The notes under the pieces: generated by a model | What the model was told of the DNA's origin: nothing | Database searches by the model: none | What the model saw: the letters and a program-made list of their open reading frames with translations, nothing else | Assembly: GCF_900102085.1 (NCBI RefSeq) | Contig: NZ_FMVM01000015.1 | Location: 124,001 to 188,000 of the forward strand | Direction of reading: 5' to 3' | DNA length: 64,000 bases | DNA from: Paenibacillus polysaccharolyticus | GTDB taxonomy: Bacteria > Bacillota > Bacilli > Paenibacillales > Paenibacillaceae | Part shown: positions 8,370-18,583 of the stretch, one piece after another | How positions within the stretch are numbered: position 1 is the stretch's first letter | Layout of the letters: each line of letters starts with the position of its first letter | Made by a program: the position numbers and the translations under genes

Positions 8370-11300
8370 TTATTCTTTATTCATATTCAAAAGCATAACA
8401 ATCGCTTCAGCTCTTGTTGCTTGTTTATGAGGATTAAACGTATTCGCCCCAATTCCGTTCACGATGCCGCGTTCTTGCAGCGTGGCTACTGCGCTTTTGG
8501 CCCAGATCGGGATTATCCCGTCATCTGCGAAGGAAGTAACTGCATTCGGGTCCAGTGGCAGACCAAACGCTTTCCCCATCATCGTCGCCATCTCGGCGCG
8601 CGTAATATTTGCATTCGCCCGGAAGGTACCATCGCTGTAGCCGCTAATAATGCCTGCTTGCACAGCTTGTGCTACCGCAGACCGTGCCCAACGCCCAATG
8701 TCTGCTTGATCTGTGAAGGTCAGCTCTGCACCTGCTTCCTGAACCTGCAAGGCATTCATCAGCATGACTGCAAACTCGGCACGGGTTATCGTTTTACCAG
8801 GCTTAAACGTTCCGTCACTATAGCCGTTTACGATTCCATCTTGAACTGCTTGCTTGATGTTTGCTTCAGCCCAATGCCCAGCAATATCGCTAAAGCTAAT
8901 TTCCGGTTTGGCAGGGGTTACCGCCCCTTCCTCCGACACAGGAAGCCCTGTCGCCTGGTCTACAACAAGCACCGCAAACTTCGTAAAGTGATCAACCTCC
9001 GCTCTAATTGAATTTCCGCTTGTCTGACTGCCTTTCACTTCTACCCATTTTTTGTTTTCTTCATCGAAATAGAAGATTGCCACCCCTTGACCGCTCTTCA
9101 CTTGACTCGCATCGAAGGTAAAAGTTAACGTTACCGGCTTGATGAAATTACCCGAAATATTTTTCAACACTTCATATACCGGGCTTGCAAGCACCTCTTT
9201 ATGAATGAGAACCTTTTCCGTATCCAGCCATTTTGAAATCGTTAATTTCAGTTCCTGATTGACCGCGCCTACAGGAACAGTAATCTTCAACTGATCTTCC
9301 AGACTAACCTCGCCAAGTGATCCAACTGGAAGCGTTAGGCTGCCGTCTGTTGACGATACTTTAGCTGGCGTTGATGGTGTTGGAATCGGCACGATAGCTG
9401 GTGTTGACGGTGTCGGCGACGGAACGGTAGGTGTTGGTGTGATCGGTGCTGCTAGTACGGTTACCGTATAGGTCGTTTTCGTTTTTCCATCCTGCGCCGT
9501 CACAACGACCTTGCTACCTGTCAATAATGCAGTCGCAAGATCAGTCCCATTCGCCGCATACACCTCAAATGTCGCATCTGCAGATGGAGTGATAGCGGTC
9601 TTCAATGCGGCTAACGTTGTTCCGTAAGGAATGTTCGTTAGCGTTTCATTGGCCGTCCCGCCTGTGCTTACGGTTCCAATTGTAGAGGTTAACGTTGAAA
9701 GGGTGCTGACCCATTTCGCAAACAATGTCTTACTCGCCGTAATCGTAAAACGATCTGCCTCCGAATAATTTTTGCCGGATCCATCCGCTAAGGTATTCCA
9801 TCCCGCAAAGGTGTAACCATTTCTGACCAAATTACCTGTGTTTCCACTAACGCTAACCGTATCTCCTCGAACATGAGAGGTTTGGGCAATCGGCAATTCT
9901 CCACCCGTTTTACCGTTTCCGTTATAGGTAACTTGAAGCTCCGAACTCCGCAAGTAAGGATATCCATTATTAACCGCGGAATCTATTGTCCAGATCTGAC
10001 CGAAATCCCAATCTGTATAACTGGCTTGCGTCTTCATCTCCGCTGTCGTTAGTGCCGTCCCTACACTCGGTTGTACGGTTGTTTCACTTTCGTAAAAGCT
10101 ATTTTTTACCGAACCGCCATACATCCCAACTAAGCCGCTTAAACTTCCTTCTCCTGTTAGGGTACTCGTTGCATAACTGTTATCGACACGAAAAACGTTT
10201 GCTCCAACTAATCCCGCTGCAACATTTTTCCCATCTACGCTTCCATGGAAGTAGCTATAAGATAGTAGTCCATTATTCGATCCTACAAGCCCACCTGTGT
10301 ACAGACCGCTAATGCTTCCGATAGCAAAGCTATTTCTAATCGTACCACCTTCGTTAAAGCCGACCAACCCGCCTGCAACGTCCGCTGTTCCACTCACATT
10401 TCCCTTATAGAAGCTATCGCTAATTGCAGAGAAGTTATAACCAACCAACCCGCCTGTATACGAGCTGTCCCCCCCGCTCACACGCCCTGTGACGACCCCG
10501 CTGTTTGTGATGTTTCCATCGCTCGCTCCAACTAGTCCACCTACATAGCCTTTACTGCTGACTACATCGATATTTTCCAGAATGACATTATTGACCGTCG
10601 CGCTTCTCTCGATATAGCCGAATAACCCTGTAAAATCAGAACTTGTTGTATTTATCGTTAAATTCTTGATCGTATAACCATTGCCATCGAAGTTTCCTTC
10701 AAACGCATTGTACCAATCAGAACCGATTGGCGCCCAGCCTGCTCCTTCTGCATAGCCGCTCAAATCGATATCCGCTGTTAACTTAAAGCTCGAATCCAAG
10801 AAATCTCTAATCTTATTCAGTTCAGATGCCGTTCCAATCAGATAAGGATCTGCTACTGTTCCTGAGCCACCGGAAAATAGGAACTTTGTTGCTGGGAATG
10901 TTACCGTCACTACACCGGAATCGGCTGAATTCGTGACAACCGTCGCACCTGCTACCGTGAAGAAATTCGCAGGTACCCCCGTTAATCCATACCCTCTCTT
11001 GGGTGTAATCGTCATCGTAGCCGTGTAAGTCTCTCCTTGTACATACCGGGAAGCCACCTCTGGAGACCAAGTCACGGATGCGGTATATTCGTTTGTATCT
11101 ATTTGTCGAATTGGCTCTTCGCCCACGACTGGAACAGCTAACCCGCTGATCGCTGCCGTCTTAATTGCCGTTGCAGCGCTCATCGTCACGGTATACGTAG
11201 TCTGCGTCACTCCATCTTCAGCGGTAACAATGACTTTTATGCCCGTCACCACTTCAGTGGCTAGCGTGGTTCCATCCGATTTGTAAATCTGAAATGTAGC

Positions 11301-12836
11301 ATTCGCCGCCGGCGTGATCGCTCCCCTCAGATCTGCCAAACTCGTACTGTATGGAACATCGGTTATGGATTCATTAGCTGTTCCGAGTTGACTTACGGTT
11401 CCGATTGTCGAGGTCAGCGTAGCCTCTGTTTTTAAGCCGATATGTTCCTCAGCTACCAATAACTCTTGCTCATAAGACGCTGGGTTCTCATCGTCGGCAA
11501 GGAATCTAACATAGATTTTATCGCCCGGTTGTACGGGAATATTATCTACATTTGTACCTGTAATACGTTGAAACGCTCCATCATTCACCTTATATTCCAT
11601 CAGGCTCGTCACATTATTCAGCTTCGTTCCATACTGTGACCCTTTCTCCAACGTTGCGGTTGAAGGAGCTGCTGCTCTTACAATCTTATAGCTCTTGCTC
11701 ATAATCGGGCTATCTAATTTCCCCGGATACACCGCCATCGCTTTGATCGTGACATCGTCGTTGATTACGATTGGCGTGCCTGAATCGTATAATGCACTAG
11801 ATCTCGTCGGCGTCTCGCCGTTTGTCGTGTAATGAATTTCAGTATCCGCTCTCTCACCCGTAAGCGTCACTTCTGAACCTACCGCGACAGATCCATCTGC
11901 AGGATCTGGGGAAGCCACAGGTTGAGCATTCGCAAATATTCTTAATTGAGGATATTGATGAGGGGGAACAAACCAAATCTGATCGAAATCCCAACCTGCA
12001 AATGTAGCTTGGAGCTTCATTTCTTCTGTACTTTTTCCGTTCCCTGCACCACTACTAATTCCTGTCGTGATTTGGTCGTAGTAGCTATTTATAACGAGGT
12101 TAGATCCACCATCACCTACTATTGCGCCTTGCTGCCGAGTTGCTGCTACGTTTCCTGTAGCATACGTATTTTCGATCATAACTATTGGATGCTTAAATCC
12201 GGCTATTCCACCCACCATATTATTCCCCGAAGTGGTAGCCATCGAATAGCTGTTTTTAATCGATGAATAATCGTGAAGAGCAGCTCCAGCCAATCCTCCT
12301 ACAAGACTCCATCCTGATACGGTACCCGTTGTATAACTGTTAGAGATCTCTCCCTCTAAATTTCCTGCTATACCGCCAACCATCTCGTACGCTTTTATAC
12401 GGACATTTTCCAGACCAATTGCCGTAACAGAACCAGTAGCCGTTATGGAACCAAAAAGTCCAACAAGAGAATTAAAAGGAAGATCTATATTCAATCCTGT
12501 AATGATATGCCCGGCACCATCCAATGACCCTGAGAAATTATCGATCGGCTGCCATGACGTACCACCGTCAAGACCATTGCCCTCCTCAAGAAACGCTGTC
12601 AGGTCAATATCATTTGCCAGTTTATAATGCTTGTCTGGATAATCGCGAATAACGTTTAGTTCCTCCGGTGAAGTAATCAGATAAGGATGCTCTACCGATC
12701 CATCACCGCCGCTAAAATCAGCCGCAAAAACCTTACCTCCTCCTGTTGTAAGCAATCCCGGCATACTGCCGATCACCATCATCATGATAAGTAAGAACGC
12801 CGTTACCTTCCTACCTACTCGAAATCTTGTACTCAT
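8370..12836 (-). CDS. large SLH-anchored surface protein with GLUG repeats
   Basis: A 1488-residue secreted modular protein. A signal peptide covers residues 1-39 (cleavage after KVFA). Domains in order: GLUG-rich block 43-300; chitobiase-C-terminal-like fold 305-386; a module marked TSTIGTVS 474-552; an Ig-like stretch 560-650; a second GLUG block 654-965; an InlB B-repeat/Flg_new module (VTYNGNGKTGG ... GYTFAGWNTLADGSG) 968-1042; a second STIGTVS module 1050-1128; a Pro/Thr linker 1130-1160; a beta-rich domain 1165-1295; three SLH domains at about 1315-1356, 1374-1416 and 1434-1476. SLH domains bind pyruvylated wall polymer, so it should sit on the cell surface, perhaps as an adhesin; no catalytic site is seen. 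ATG follows GGAGGAGAAAACGAC. The gene is monocistronic, bounded by terminators. Confidence 0.9.
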   Translation of the reverse strand: MSTRFRVGRKVTAFLLIMMMVIGSMPGLLTTGGGKVFAADFSGGDGSVEHPYLITSPEELNVIRDYPDKHYKLANDIDLTAFLEEGNGLDGGTSWQPIDNFSGSLDGAGHIITGLNIDLPFNSLVGLFGSITATGSVTAIGLENVRIKAYEMVGGIAGNLEGEISNSYTTGTVSGWSLVGGLAGAALHDYSSIKNSYSMATTSGNNMVGGIAGFKHPIVMIENTYATGNVAATRQQGAIVGDGGSNLVINSYYDQITTGISSGAGNGKSTEEMKLQATFAGWDFDQIWFVPPHQYPQLRIFANAQPVASPDPADGSVAVGSEVTLTGERADTEIHYTTNGETPTRSSALYDSGTPIVINDDVTIKAMAVYPGKLDSPIMSKSYKIVRAAAPSTATLEKGSQYGTKLNNVTSLMEYKVNDGAFQRITGTNVDNIPVQPGDKIYVRFLADDENPASYEQELLVAEEHIGLKTEATLTSTIGTVSQLGTANESITDVPYSTSLADLRGAITPAANATFQIYKSDGTTLATEVVTGIKVIVTAEDGVTQTTYTVTMSAATAIKTAAISGLAVPVVGEEPIRQIDTNEYTASVTWSPEVASRYVQGETYTATMTITPKRGYGLTGVPANFFTVAGATVVTNSADSGVVTVTFPATKFLFSGGSGTVADPYLIGTASELNKIRDFLDSSFKLTADIDLSGYAEGAGWAPIGSDWYNAFEGNFDGNGYTIKNLTINTTSSDFTGLFGYIERSATVNNVILENIDVVSSKGYVGGLVGASDGNITNSGVVTGRVSGGDSSYTGGLVGYNFSAISDSFYKGNVSGTADVAGGLVGFNEGGTIRNSFAIGSISGLYTGGLVGSNNGLLSYSYFHGSVDGKNVAAGLVGANVFRVDNSYATSTLTGEGSLSGLVGMYGGSVKNSFYESETTVQPSVGTALTTAEMKTQASYTDWDFGQIWTIDSAVNNGYPYLRSSELQVTYNGNGKTGGELPIAQTSHVRGDTVSVSGNTGNLVRNGYTFAGWNTLADGSGKNYSEADRFTITASKTLFAKWVSTLSTLTSTIGTVSTGGTANETLTNIPYGTTLAALKTAITPSADATFEVYAANGTDLATALLTGSKVVVTAQDGKTKTTYTVTVLAAPITPTPTVPSPTPSTPAIVPIPTPSTPAKVSSTDGSLTLPVGSLGEVSLEDQLKITVPVGAVNQELKLTISKWLDTEKVLIHKEVLASPVYEVLKNISGNFIKPVTLTFTFDASQVKSGQGVAIFYFDEENKKWVEVKGSQTSGNSIRAEVDHFTKFAVLVVDQATGLPVSEEGAVTPAKPEISFSDIAGHWAEANIKQAVQDGIVNGYSDGTFKPGKTITRAEFAVMLMNALQVQEAGAELTFTDQADIGRWARSAVAQAVQAGIISGYSDGTFRANANITRAEMATMMGKAFGLPLDPNAVTSFADDGIIPIWAKSAVATLQERGIVNGIGANTFNPHKQATRAEAIVMLLNMNKE

Positions 12837-12894
12837 GTCGTTTTCTCCTCCATACCCCTATTGAATTCGGTCCTCAGTATAGAACCCAAGCCAT

Positions 12895-12922
12895 AAAAAA
12901 AACACTAACCAAAGTTAGTGTT
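12895..12922 (-). terminator. intrinsic terminator of the LuxR-type regulator gene
   Basis: A perfect 9-bp stem AACACTAAC / GTTAGTGTT with a 4-nt loop and an 8-T run on the minus strand, 24 nt past the stop. It separates the regulator from the SLH gene. Confidence 0.92.
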
Positions 12923-12945
12923 TCGAAAATATTGTAGAAAATAGC

Positions 12946-15900
12946 CTAATTAATGAGTTCCAACTCCTTGGCACGGGCAATTGCCTGACTTCTTCGTTTC
13001 ACTCCCAGCTTGCCGTATACATTATGAATATAACTTTTGACAGTTCCTTCGGTTAATCCGAATCGATAAGCAATCTCCTTGTTCGACAATCCATCTGTCA
13101 GCGCGTACAAGATCTCTCTTTCACGATTCGTGAGTGATTCGACTACCAGCCGTGAAGCTTCCTCAGAAGTGGATGACAAATGAGCTGACGAGACGATGGG
13201 TGAATCACTCTGGACGCGTGCTTCATCCAACGATGTCACATACATCATTCGGGCAGTCATTTGCTCCAGCATGGTCCTCGTATCCGGAGTGAATACTCCA
13301 GCTATGAGACTGTTCTCCAAGTAAAGCGCGAAGGGCATTCGTCTGCTTGAGAAAAGAACAGGCATACATAGCACGGATCGGGACTGGCTACTACTAATCG
13401 TAGGATCAGCGGAATAAGAGCTGTGCAACGCATCTGCAAGTATGACCGATTCTCCTGTTTTTAGTACATATCTGACAATCGACTCCCCATACGAAGCTCC
13501 CCTGTGATCGCTCAACGAGCCTTCATTTTCAATGGCGTAAATCTCTCCGCCGCTACCTACCATACACCCTCTTTCCGCTCCAGAATAGCGGATGGAAAGC
13601 TCCAGGAATTGATCCATTGTCCGACAATTGTCTAGTGCATCCATCCATTCCGGCTGCTGCTTAAATTGCCGATTGCCCGCAGTACGCCAAGACATACCTT
13701 CAGACCTTCTTTTGATTGCACCAGACTGCTCTATGAACATCTTGTCTTTCTCCACGCCCTCATTCGAAGCTGTTTGTAATCCTGGATGGCTTGCTCTCAG
13801 TTGCACTGCCTTGACCGTGGCACCCCATCTTGAATAAGCGTCACAAGCATCAGCGATAAGCGCTTCAGCACCGTTCATGCTCTCCATCTGCCGATAGAAT
13901 ACAGCGGCTCGCTCACAAGAGATCGCCTCCATCAGCCCCTCTCCTGCATGGCGAGCTACTCGTATAGCCCTTTCGTATAATCGTGCAGCATCGACTCTAT
14001 TGCCCTCCATCCGATAACGTTCAGCGGATAACAGCAAATAAGTAGACGAAGTCTTGCCGCCATAGCCAGACCATCGCCTCATAGCACGTAAGTGCTTACG
14101 CAGCTTCATCCGTATCTTCTTCTGCTCATGGGGTGACACTTCCGAGTACATAGCAGCAAGCGTCAAGGAATAGTACATCCTTTGTTTGCGAACATGCGGC
14201 CGCGTCTGGAGGAATGTATTCCTCTCCCCTCTATGGGCCCATTCAAGAGCTTCACGATACCGACCGAAGAGATAAGCGATTTCCAGATTACAAGTGCATG
14301 TATAATAGACCTCATTATTCACAAAATCCTTGTATGTCTCATTCAGTAATGGCGTAACGTAGTCATCGTTATGTCCAGCCTCATCTTGCATTTGTGAGAT
14401 ATACCATTTTGCCCTTTGGAAAATGTTCATTGTGACGCCGTCTACAAGCTGCTGTGAAGTCTTTTCATATTCTTGTATCCGTGTAGCTAATGAATACAAA
14501 TTCTCGGTGAAGTTGGTGATCGTCGTCATCATTGCAATTCCAACATAGGTTAGATTAGCCGATTCCATCCCAGCCTGGATCGATTTCTCAAACTTCTTGA
14601 TTCCTTCATCCGGGTTGATAATTTCGACAAGACCTTTCAGATAATACAATCGGCTTTGCAGGTCTGCGCTATCAAAGGAAGAGGCTAGACGAGATGCCTG
14701 AGCTACATATTGAGTCCCCGTGCGGAAACCTGATATTCTATAAATAACCATCCCGTAGCTGGCAAGCATAAAGGAAAACGCCTCATTGCTTCCATGCTTT
14801 AGACCATATCGTACAAATCTTGAGAATAACACAGCTGATTGCTCAATACTTAGTACATAGGCAGGAAGCGAAATCGCCATGACCAGATCTGACAATGCTT
14901 TATAGTGTGAATCATGATTAATCGGCAAATGAGGAATATCGTTAGCCTTATTGAACAATGCGCTCTGGGTGAGCAGGATTTCCTTGATCACTAATGCTTT
15001 GGAAGGCTTGCTTGGGAACTTCCAGCCCAATTCTGCCAACGCCTGCTGCCCAATATGGACAGCTGTTTCATCCTTCTTCAGATACGAATACATGGCAATA
15101 CGAATCAAATAAATACGAGAACGTTCAACCACGTTCGTTGTACAAGACATTAAGTTCGCCAGTAGTTCCTCCGCATGATCTGTATGACCACACATGTACT
15201 CACATTCGGTGATCTCCAGCATGATCCGGTAATCAAGAGAAGCTGTATTCTTCCAATCACCATTGGATAGGCGTAAAGCGATCTCATAGAAGTGAAGGGC
15301 AGATGTAAACGCGGTTGATGCCTTAGATTTCGATCCTGCCTCATAGTTAAATTCCGCAAGCTCTCTTTTCTCTGCGTCATCCTCTATTTTCTCACTGCCC
15401 AAATTCAAGTGGTGTACCCGATCAAAGATCGTAAATCCTCTTTCATTAGATAAATCATCGCGTATCAACCGGCCAATGGTCAGATGTAAGCTCGTTTTGT
15501 TTGATTCAGACATGGTCATGTAAGCTGCCTGTTGAATACGGTCATGCAAAAATCGATAACGTTCCACATCGTCTGACGCATCACTCTCATGTTCTCGAGA
15601 GATTAGTCCCTCTTCCTCTATGGCATGCAGAAGTGTGCGTACTTGCAGTAGAGGGTATCCGCTTACTAATGAGATCGTCAATGAACAGAAACGATGTCCG
15701 ATAGCTGCACCTATCGCTAACAGCTCGATTTTGGCAGGGGATAGCATACGAATACGAGCCTCAATCAAGTGGACAATGTCAGGATCCTCAGGGATTTCCA
15801 TAATGACAGATGGATTCCACGCCCATGACGCTTCTACCTCATCATAATAAATCTTATTCTCCCGATATAGCTTGTCTAGCAGACGATTCAAGTATAAGGG

Positions 15901-17301
15901 ATTGCCGCCTGTTCGGTGGTATAACACCTCCGCGAGGGCGCGAATACGGGCTGAGTTCTCATCCAGAACATCGGATACGAATTGTCTCACTTCGATATAG
16001 GATAGCGCCTCAAGATGGATATGATGCACAGATAATTGTGATTCATTGTGCAAGGCAAGCGACTCCGCCATCCATGCTGCCGCATCCACTTTATTTCCTT
16101 CGTTTTTCTTCCAGCTCTGAGCGAATTCCTCCCGAAACGCGCTGATTACTAGTAAACCAGGTCGTGCCTGATCGTGTACAAGGGTACGAAGAACATCTAT
16201 CGTAGCAGGATCTGCCCATTGCAGATCATCGAGGAATATAATTAAGGGATTCTGCTTATCCACAAACACCTTGATGAATATGGGTACTATCCGGTTAAAG
16301 CGAATCGCAGCCTCTGCAGGCTGCAGCGGTTCTATCGCTGGAATGACATCGAACAGCTCAGCAGCTTCCGGTAAAAGCTGTACAATAACGGCTGCTCCCT
16401 GGCCTAAAGCCTTTGTTAATTCCTTCTTCAATTTCGCTACTTGATCCGGCGATTCGCTCCATATTTGTCGAATTAGGCTTCGCAAAGCTTCCAGTAAAGA
16501 AGAGAACGGAATGTCGCGATTCATCATGTCACATTTGCCACTAATGAACCGGCCTCCATCCCTTCTAACTACCATCTGAAGCGCTCGGACGAGTACCGTC
16601 TTGCCACTGCCTGCACTTCCGCTGACGAAAACGAACGAGGATGCACCCTTTTTAGCCTGTTCGAAAGCATCTCTTAGATCTGCCGCTTCCCTTTCACGTC
16701 CAAAGAGAGTCTGAGTAATCCGAAACCGGCTGGCCTCATCTGCACGGGCGATTTCGAAAGAGGTCACTTCTCCCTTTTCTTCCAGCAATAAAGCGCACCG
16801 CTTCAAATCACTTAATAAACCATAAGCGCTCTGATAGCGCGCCTCCGGATCCTTCGACAACAGCTTCATAATAACAGCCTCAAGCGAGTCGCTCAGATCT
16901 GAACGCCATTCACTCAGCGGCTTCGGTACAACAGCAAGGTGCGCATGTATCCATTCTTCCGCACTGTTTGCGTGAAACGGCAGACGGCCTGACAGCATTT
17001 CATAATAGAGCATACCCAGGGAATACAAATCGCTACGCCCGTCTGGGATATAATTGATTTTGCCCGTTTGTTCGGGAGACATATAGGTGTAATCCGTCAG
17101 TTGCGAATCTGTGAGAATAACGACTTCCCGATTGGACTGAATTCGGATATTCGCTGGATTTAAATTTCCACATACTTCCTTACGCTTATGAGCATGTTGC
17201 ACCGACTCCGTCAGTCCTATTGCTATATGTAAGAAGGTACCGACTTCCATTAAGGCACCGTCCATCATTTCATTTAAAAGAATCCCTTCTGTAAAAACCA
17301 T
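12946..17301 (-). CDS. pseudokinase / ATPase / GAF / LuxR-HTH regulator
   Basis: A 1451-residue cytoplasmic regulator. Residues 1-175 resemble the C-lobe of a Ser/Thr kinase (YMSPEQTG, GRSDLYSLGMLYYEML). The ATP-binding N-lobe is absent, the catalytic HxD is CGN (44-46), and DFG is DSQ (65-67), so it should not phosphorylate. An AAA-type ATPase follows (GREREAADL at 201; Walker A GSAGSGKT 228-235; Walker B IIFLDDLQWAD about 350-362), then a long helical, TPR-like region (about 650-1180), a GAF-like domain (about 1215-1360) and a LuxR-type helix-turn-helix (LTNREREILYALTDGLSNKEIAYRFGL) at the end. The start follows GGAGAGGGAACAGGG. Related proteins keep a full kinase N-lobe; here the reading frame has no such sequence upstream. 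It may control the downstream surface-protein gene. Confidence 0.88.
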   Translation of the reverse strand: MVFTEGILLNEMMDGALMEVGTFLHIAIGLTESVQHAHKRKEVCGNLNPANIRIQSNREVVILTDSQLTDYTYMSPEQTGKINYIPDGRSDLYSLGMLYYEMLSGRLPFHANSAEEWIHAHLAVVPKPLSEWRSDLSDSLEAVIMKLLSKDPEARYQSAYGLLSDLKRCALLLEEKGEVTSFEIARADEASRFRITQTLFGREREAADLRDAFEQAKKGASSFVFVSGSAGSGKTVLVRALQMVVRRDGGRFISGKCDMMNRDIPFSSLLEALRSLIRQIWSESPDQVAKLKKELTKALGQGAAVIVQLLPEAAELFDVIPAIEPLQPAEAAIRFNRIVPIFIKVFVDKQNPLIIFLDDLQWADPATIDVLRTLVHDQARPGLLVISAFREEFAQSWKKNEGNKVDAAAWMAESLALHNESQLSVHHIHLEALSYIEVRQFVSDVLDENSARIRALAEVLYHRTGGNPLYLNRLLDKLYRENKIYYDEVEASWAWNPSVIMEIPEDPDIVHLIEARIRMLSPAKIELLAIGAAIGHRFCSLTISLVSGYPLLQVRTLLHAIEEEGLISREHESDASDDVERYRFLHDRIQQAAYMTMSESNKTSLHLTIGRLIRDDLSNERGFTIFDRVHHLNLGSEKIEDDAEKRELAEFNYEAGSKSKASTAFTSALHFYEIALRLSNGDWKNTASLDYRIMLEITECEYMCGHTDHAEELLANLMSCTTNVVERSRIYLIRIAMYSYLKKDETAVHIGQQALAELGWKFPSKPSKALVIKEILLTQSALFNKANDIPHLPINHDSHYKALSDLVMAISLPAYVLSIEQSAVLFSRFVRYGLKHGSNEAFSFMLASYGMVIYRISGFRTGTQYVAQASRLASSFDSADLQSRLYYLKGLVEIINPDEGIKKFEKSIQAGMESANLTYVGIAMMTTITNFTENLYSLATRIQEYEKTSQQLVDGVTMNIFQRAKWYISQMQDEAGHNDDYVTPLLNETYKDFVNNEVYYTCTCNLEIAYLFGRYREALEWAHRGERNTFLQTRPHVRKQRMYYSLTLAAMYSEVSPHEQKKIRMKLRKHLRAMRRWSGYGGKTSSTYLLLSAERYRMEGNRVDAARLYERAIRVARHAGEGLMEAISCERAAVFYRQMESMNGAEALIADACDAYSRWGATVKAVQLRASHPGLQTASNEGVEKDKMFIEQSGAIKRRSEGMSWRTAGNRQFKQQPEWMDALDNCRTMDQFLELSIRYSGAERGCMVGSGGEIYAIENEGSLSDHRGASYGESIVRYVLKTGESVILADALHSSYSADPTISSSQSRSVLCMPVLFSSRRMPFALYLENSLIAGVFTPDTRTMLEQMTARMMYVTSLDEARVQSDSPIVSSAHLSSTSEEASRLVVESLTNREREILYALTDGLSNKEIAYRFGLTEGTVKSYIHNVYGKLGVKRRSQAIARAKELELIN

Positions 17302-17414
17302 CCCTGTTCCCTCTCCAATCCGAACGCAGTGCTTCTTGTTATTTTATCATTATTTTTGGGATGTTAGAGCCACGAATTTATTATTAAAGGGTATTATATG
17401 ACGAAGGGCTTTGC

Positions 17415-17894
17415 TTATTTATGATACGGTTCTCCCCGATTTATCTTCACCGCGCGATAAATCTGCTCCACCAACACCAGCCGCATTAATTGATGCGGCA
17501 AGGTCATGCGCCCGAAGCTCAAGCGCTGCTTCGCGCGGCGCAATACCTCATCGGAGAGCCCGTGGCTCCCTCCGATGACAAACACGACATGGCTCGTCCC
17601 ATACGTGCCGAGCTTGTCGATCTCCATAGCCAGCTCCTCGGAACTCCAGAGCTGGCCATCCAGTGCGAGCGCAACGACGTGCGCTTCGCTCTTCACATGC
17701 GCGAGGATGCGTTCGCCCTCGCGCTCTTTTACCGCCCGTACCTCGGCTTCGCTCAGGGTATCGGGCGCTTTTTCGTCTGCGACCTCGATCATCTGAAACT
17801 TGATGTACGGGGCGAGCCGCTTGGCATACTCCTGAATGCCCAGCGTTAAATATTTTTCCTTCAATTTGCCTACGCCAATAATTTGAATCAACAT
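17415..17894 (-). CDS. rlmH: 23S rRNA (pseudouridine1915-N3)-methyltransferase RlmH
   Basis: A 159-residue SPOUT-class enzyme of the usual length. It methylates pseudouridine 1915 in helix 69 of 23S rRNA using S-adenosylmethionine, acting on assembled 70S ribosomes. Seen: MLIQIIGVGKLKEKY start, the cofactor loop FVIGGSHGLS and the C-terminal LPHQLMRLVLVEQIYRA...GEPYHK trefoil-knot end, including the final YHK. The frame extends further upstream, but the start at 17894 is fixed by AGGAGGAATGATCAC before the ATG and by family alignment. It follows the wal/htrA cluster as in other Firmicutes. Confidence 0.97.
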   Translation of the reverse strand: MLIQIIGVGKLKEKYLTLGIQEYAKRLAPYIKFQMIEVADEKAPDTLSEAEVRAVKEREGERILAHVKSEAHVVALALDGQLWSSEELAMEIDKLGTYGTSHVVFVIGGSHGLSDEVLRRAKQRLSFGRMTLPHQLMRLVLVEQIYRAVKINRGEPYHK

Positions 17895-17984
17895 GTGATC
17901 ATTCCTCCTGAATCGTCCTCTTGCCATCCATCTATCTCTCTTAGATGCTTCAATCGCATCGCTCATCCATCAAAATCATTCCAA

Positions 17985-18190
17985 ACTCTAACGATCACCA
18001 CAAACCTTATTCAGCCCGAATTGCCCACTTTTAAAACCTAACGATCACAGATGACGCTATTTCGCCCAAATTGAGCATTTTTCGCTCTGTTTGCTGTGAT
18101 TTTCCCAAAATAAGCTTTCTACGAATCGTTAGAATTTCAACCACGCTCATTTTGCCCAAATAAGGTTTCTCATGATCGTTACAATTCTCA
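17985..18190. repeat. four-unit intergenic repeat, copy 1 (two forward, two reverse)
   Basis: Two forward units start with CTAACGATCAC at about 17988 and 18038 (then roughly ACCTTATT..GCCCRAATTG). Two reverse units end at about 18133 and 18182 (CCCAAAATAAG...CGTTAG and CCCAAATAAGG...GATCGTTA). The same arrangement recurs at 24020-24225. It is not coding. The symmetry lets the whole block fold into nested hairpins. Confidence 0.75.
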
Positions 18191-18421
18191 CCCGCTGACC
18201 ACGCCTTTAATTACTGCAAAATGCCCTAACACATTCAGCTCGGCGGCTCACAGCTCATATATGCCAATGTCTGTGCCTTGCCGCTCCCACACTCATATTC
18301 TCAACGTTCTGTGCCTACCCTTTCTCTTACCACTCAAAACTCGCTAATTCTTGATTCCAGCCCATTAGATCGCCAGCCCCCATACTCCCCCCGCCACAGC
18401 CGCTCGCTCTCCCACAAATGC

Positions 18422-18444
18422 AAAAAGAGCGCTCAACACGCTCT
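18422..18444 (-). terminator. intrinsic terminator of the CxxH/CxxC gene
   Basis: On the minus strand AGAGCG, a 7-nt loop and CGCTCT are followed by TTTTG, 140 nt past the stop codon at 18584. Confidence 0.65.
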
Positions 18445-18583
18445 CTCTGCACCTTGCTGTGATGTTCATACCGGATCGAACCAAGTCTAACGCCAGAGAT
18501 ACTATCTATCGCTGCTACGCCATGCACAACAACATCTCATAGCACCATCCAATAGCACCCCTAGCGGCTTGCTCTACAGTACG

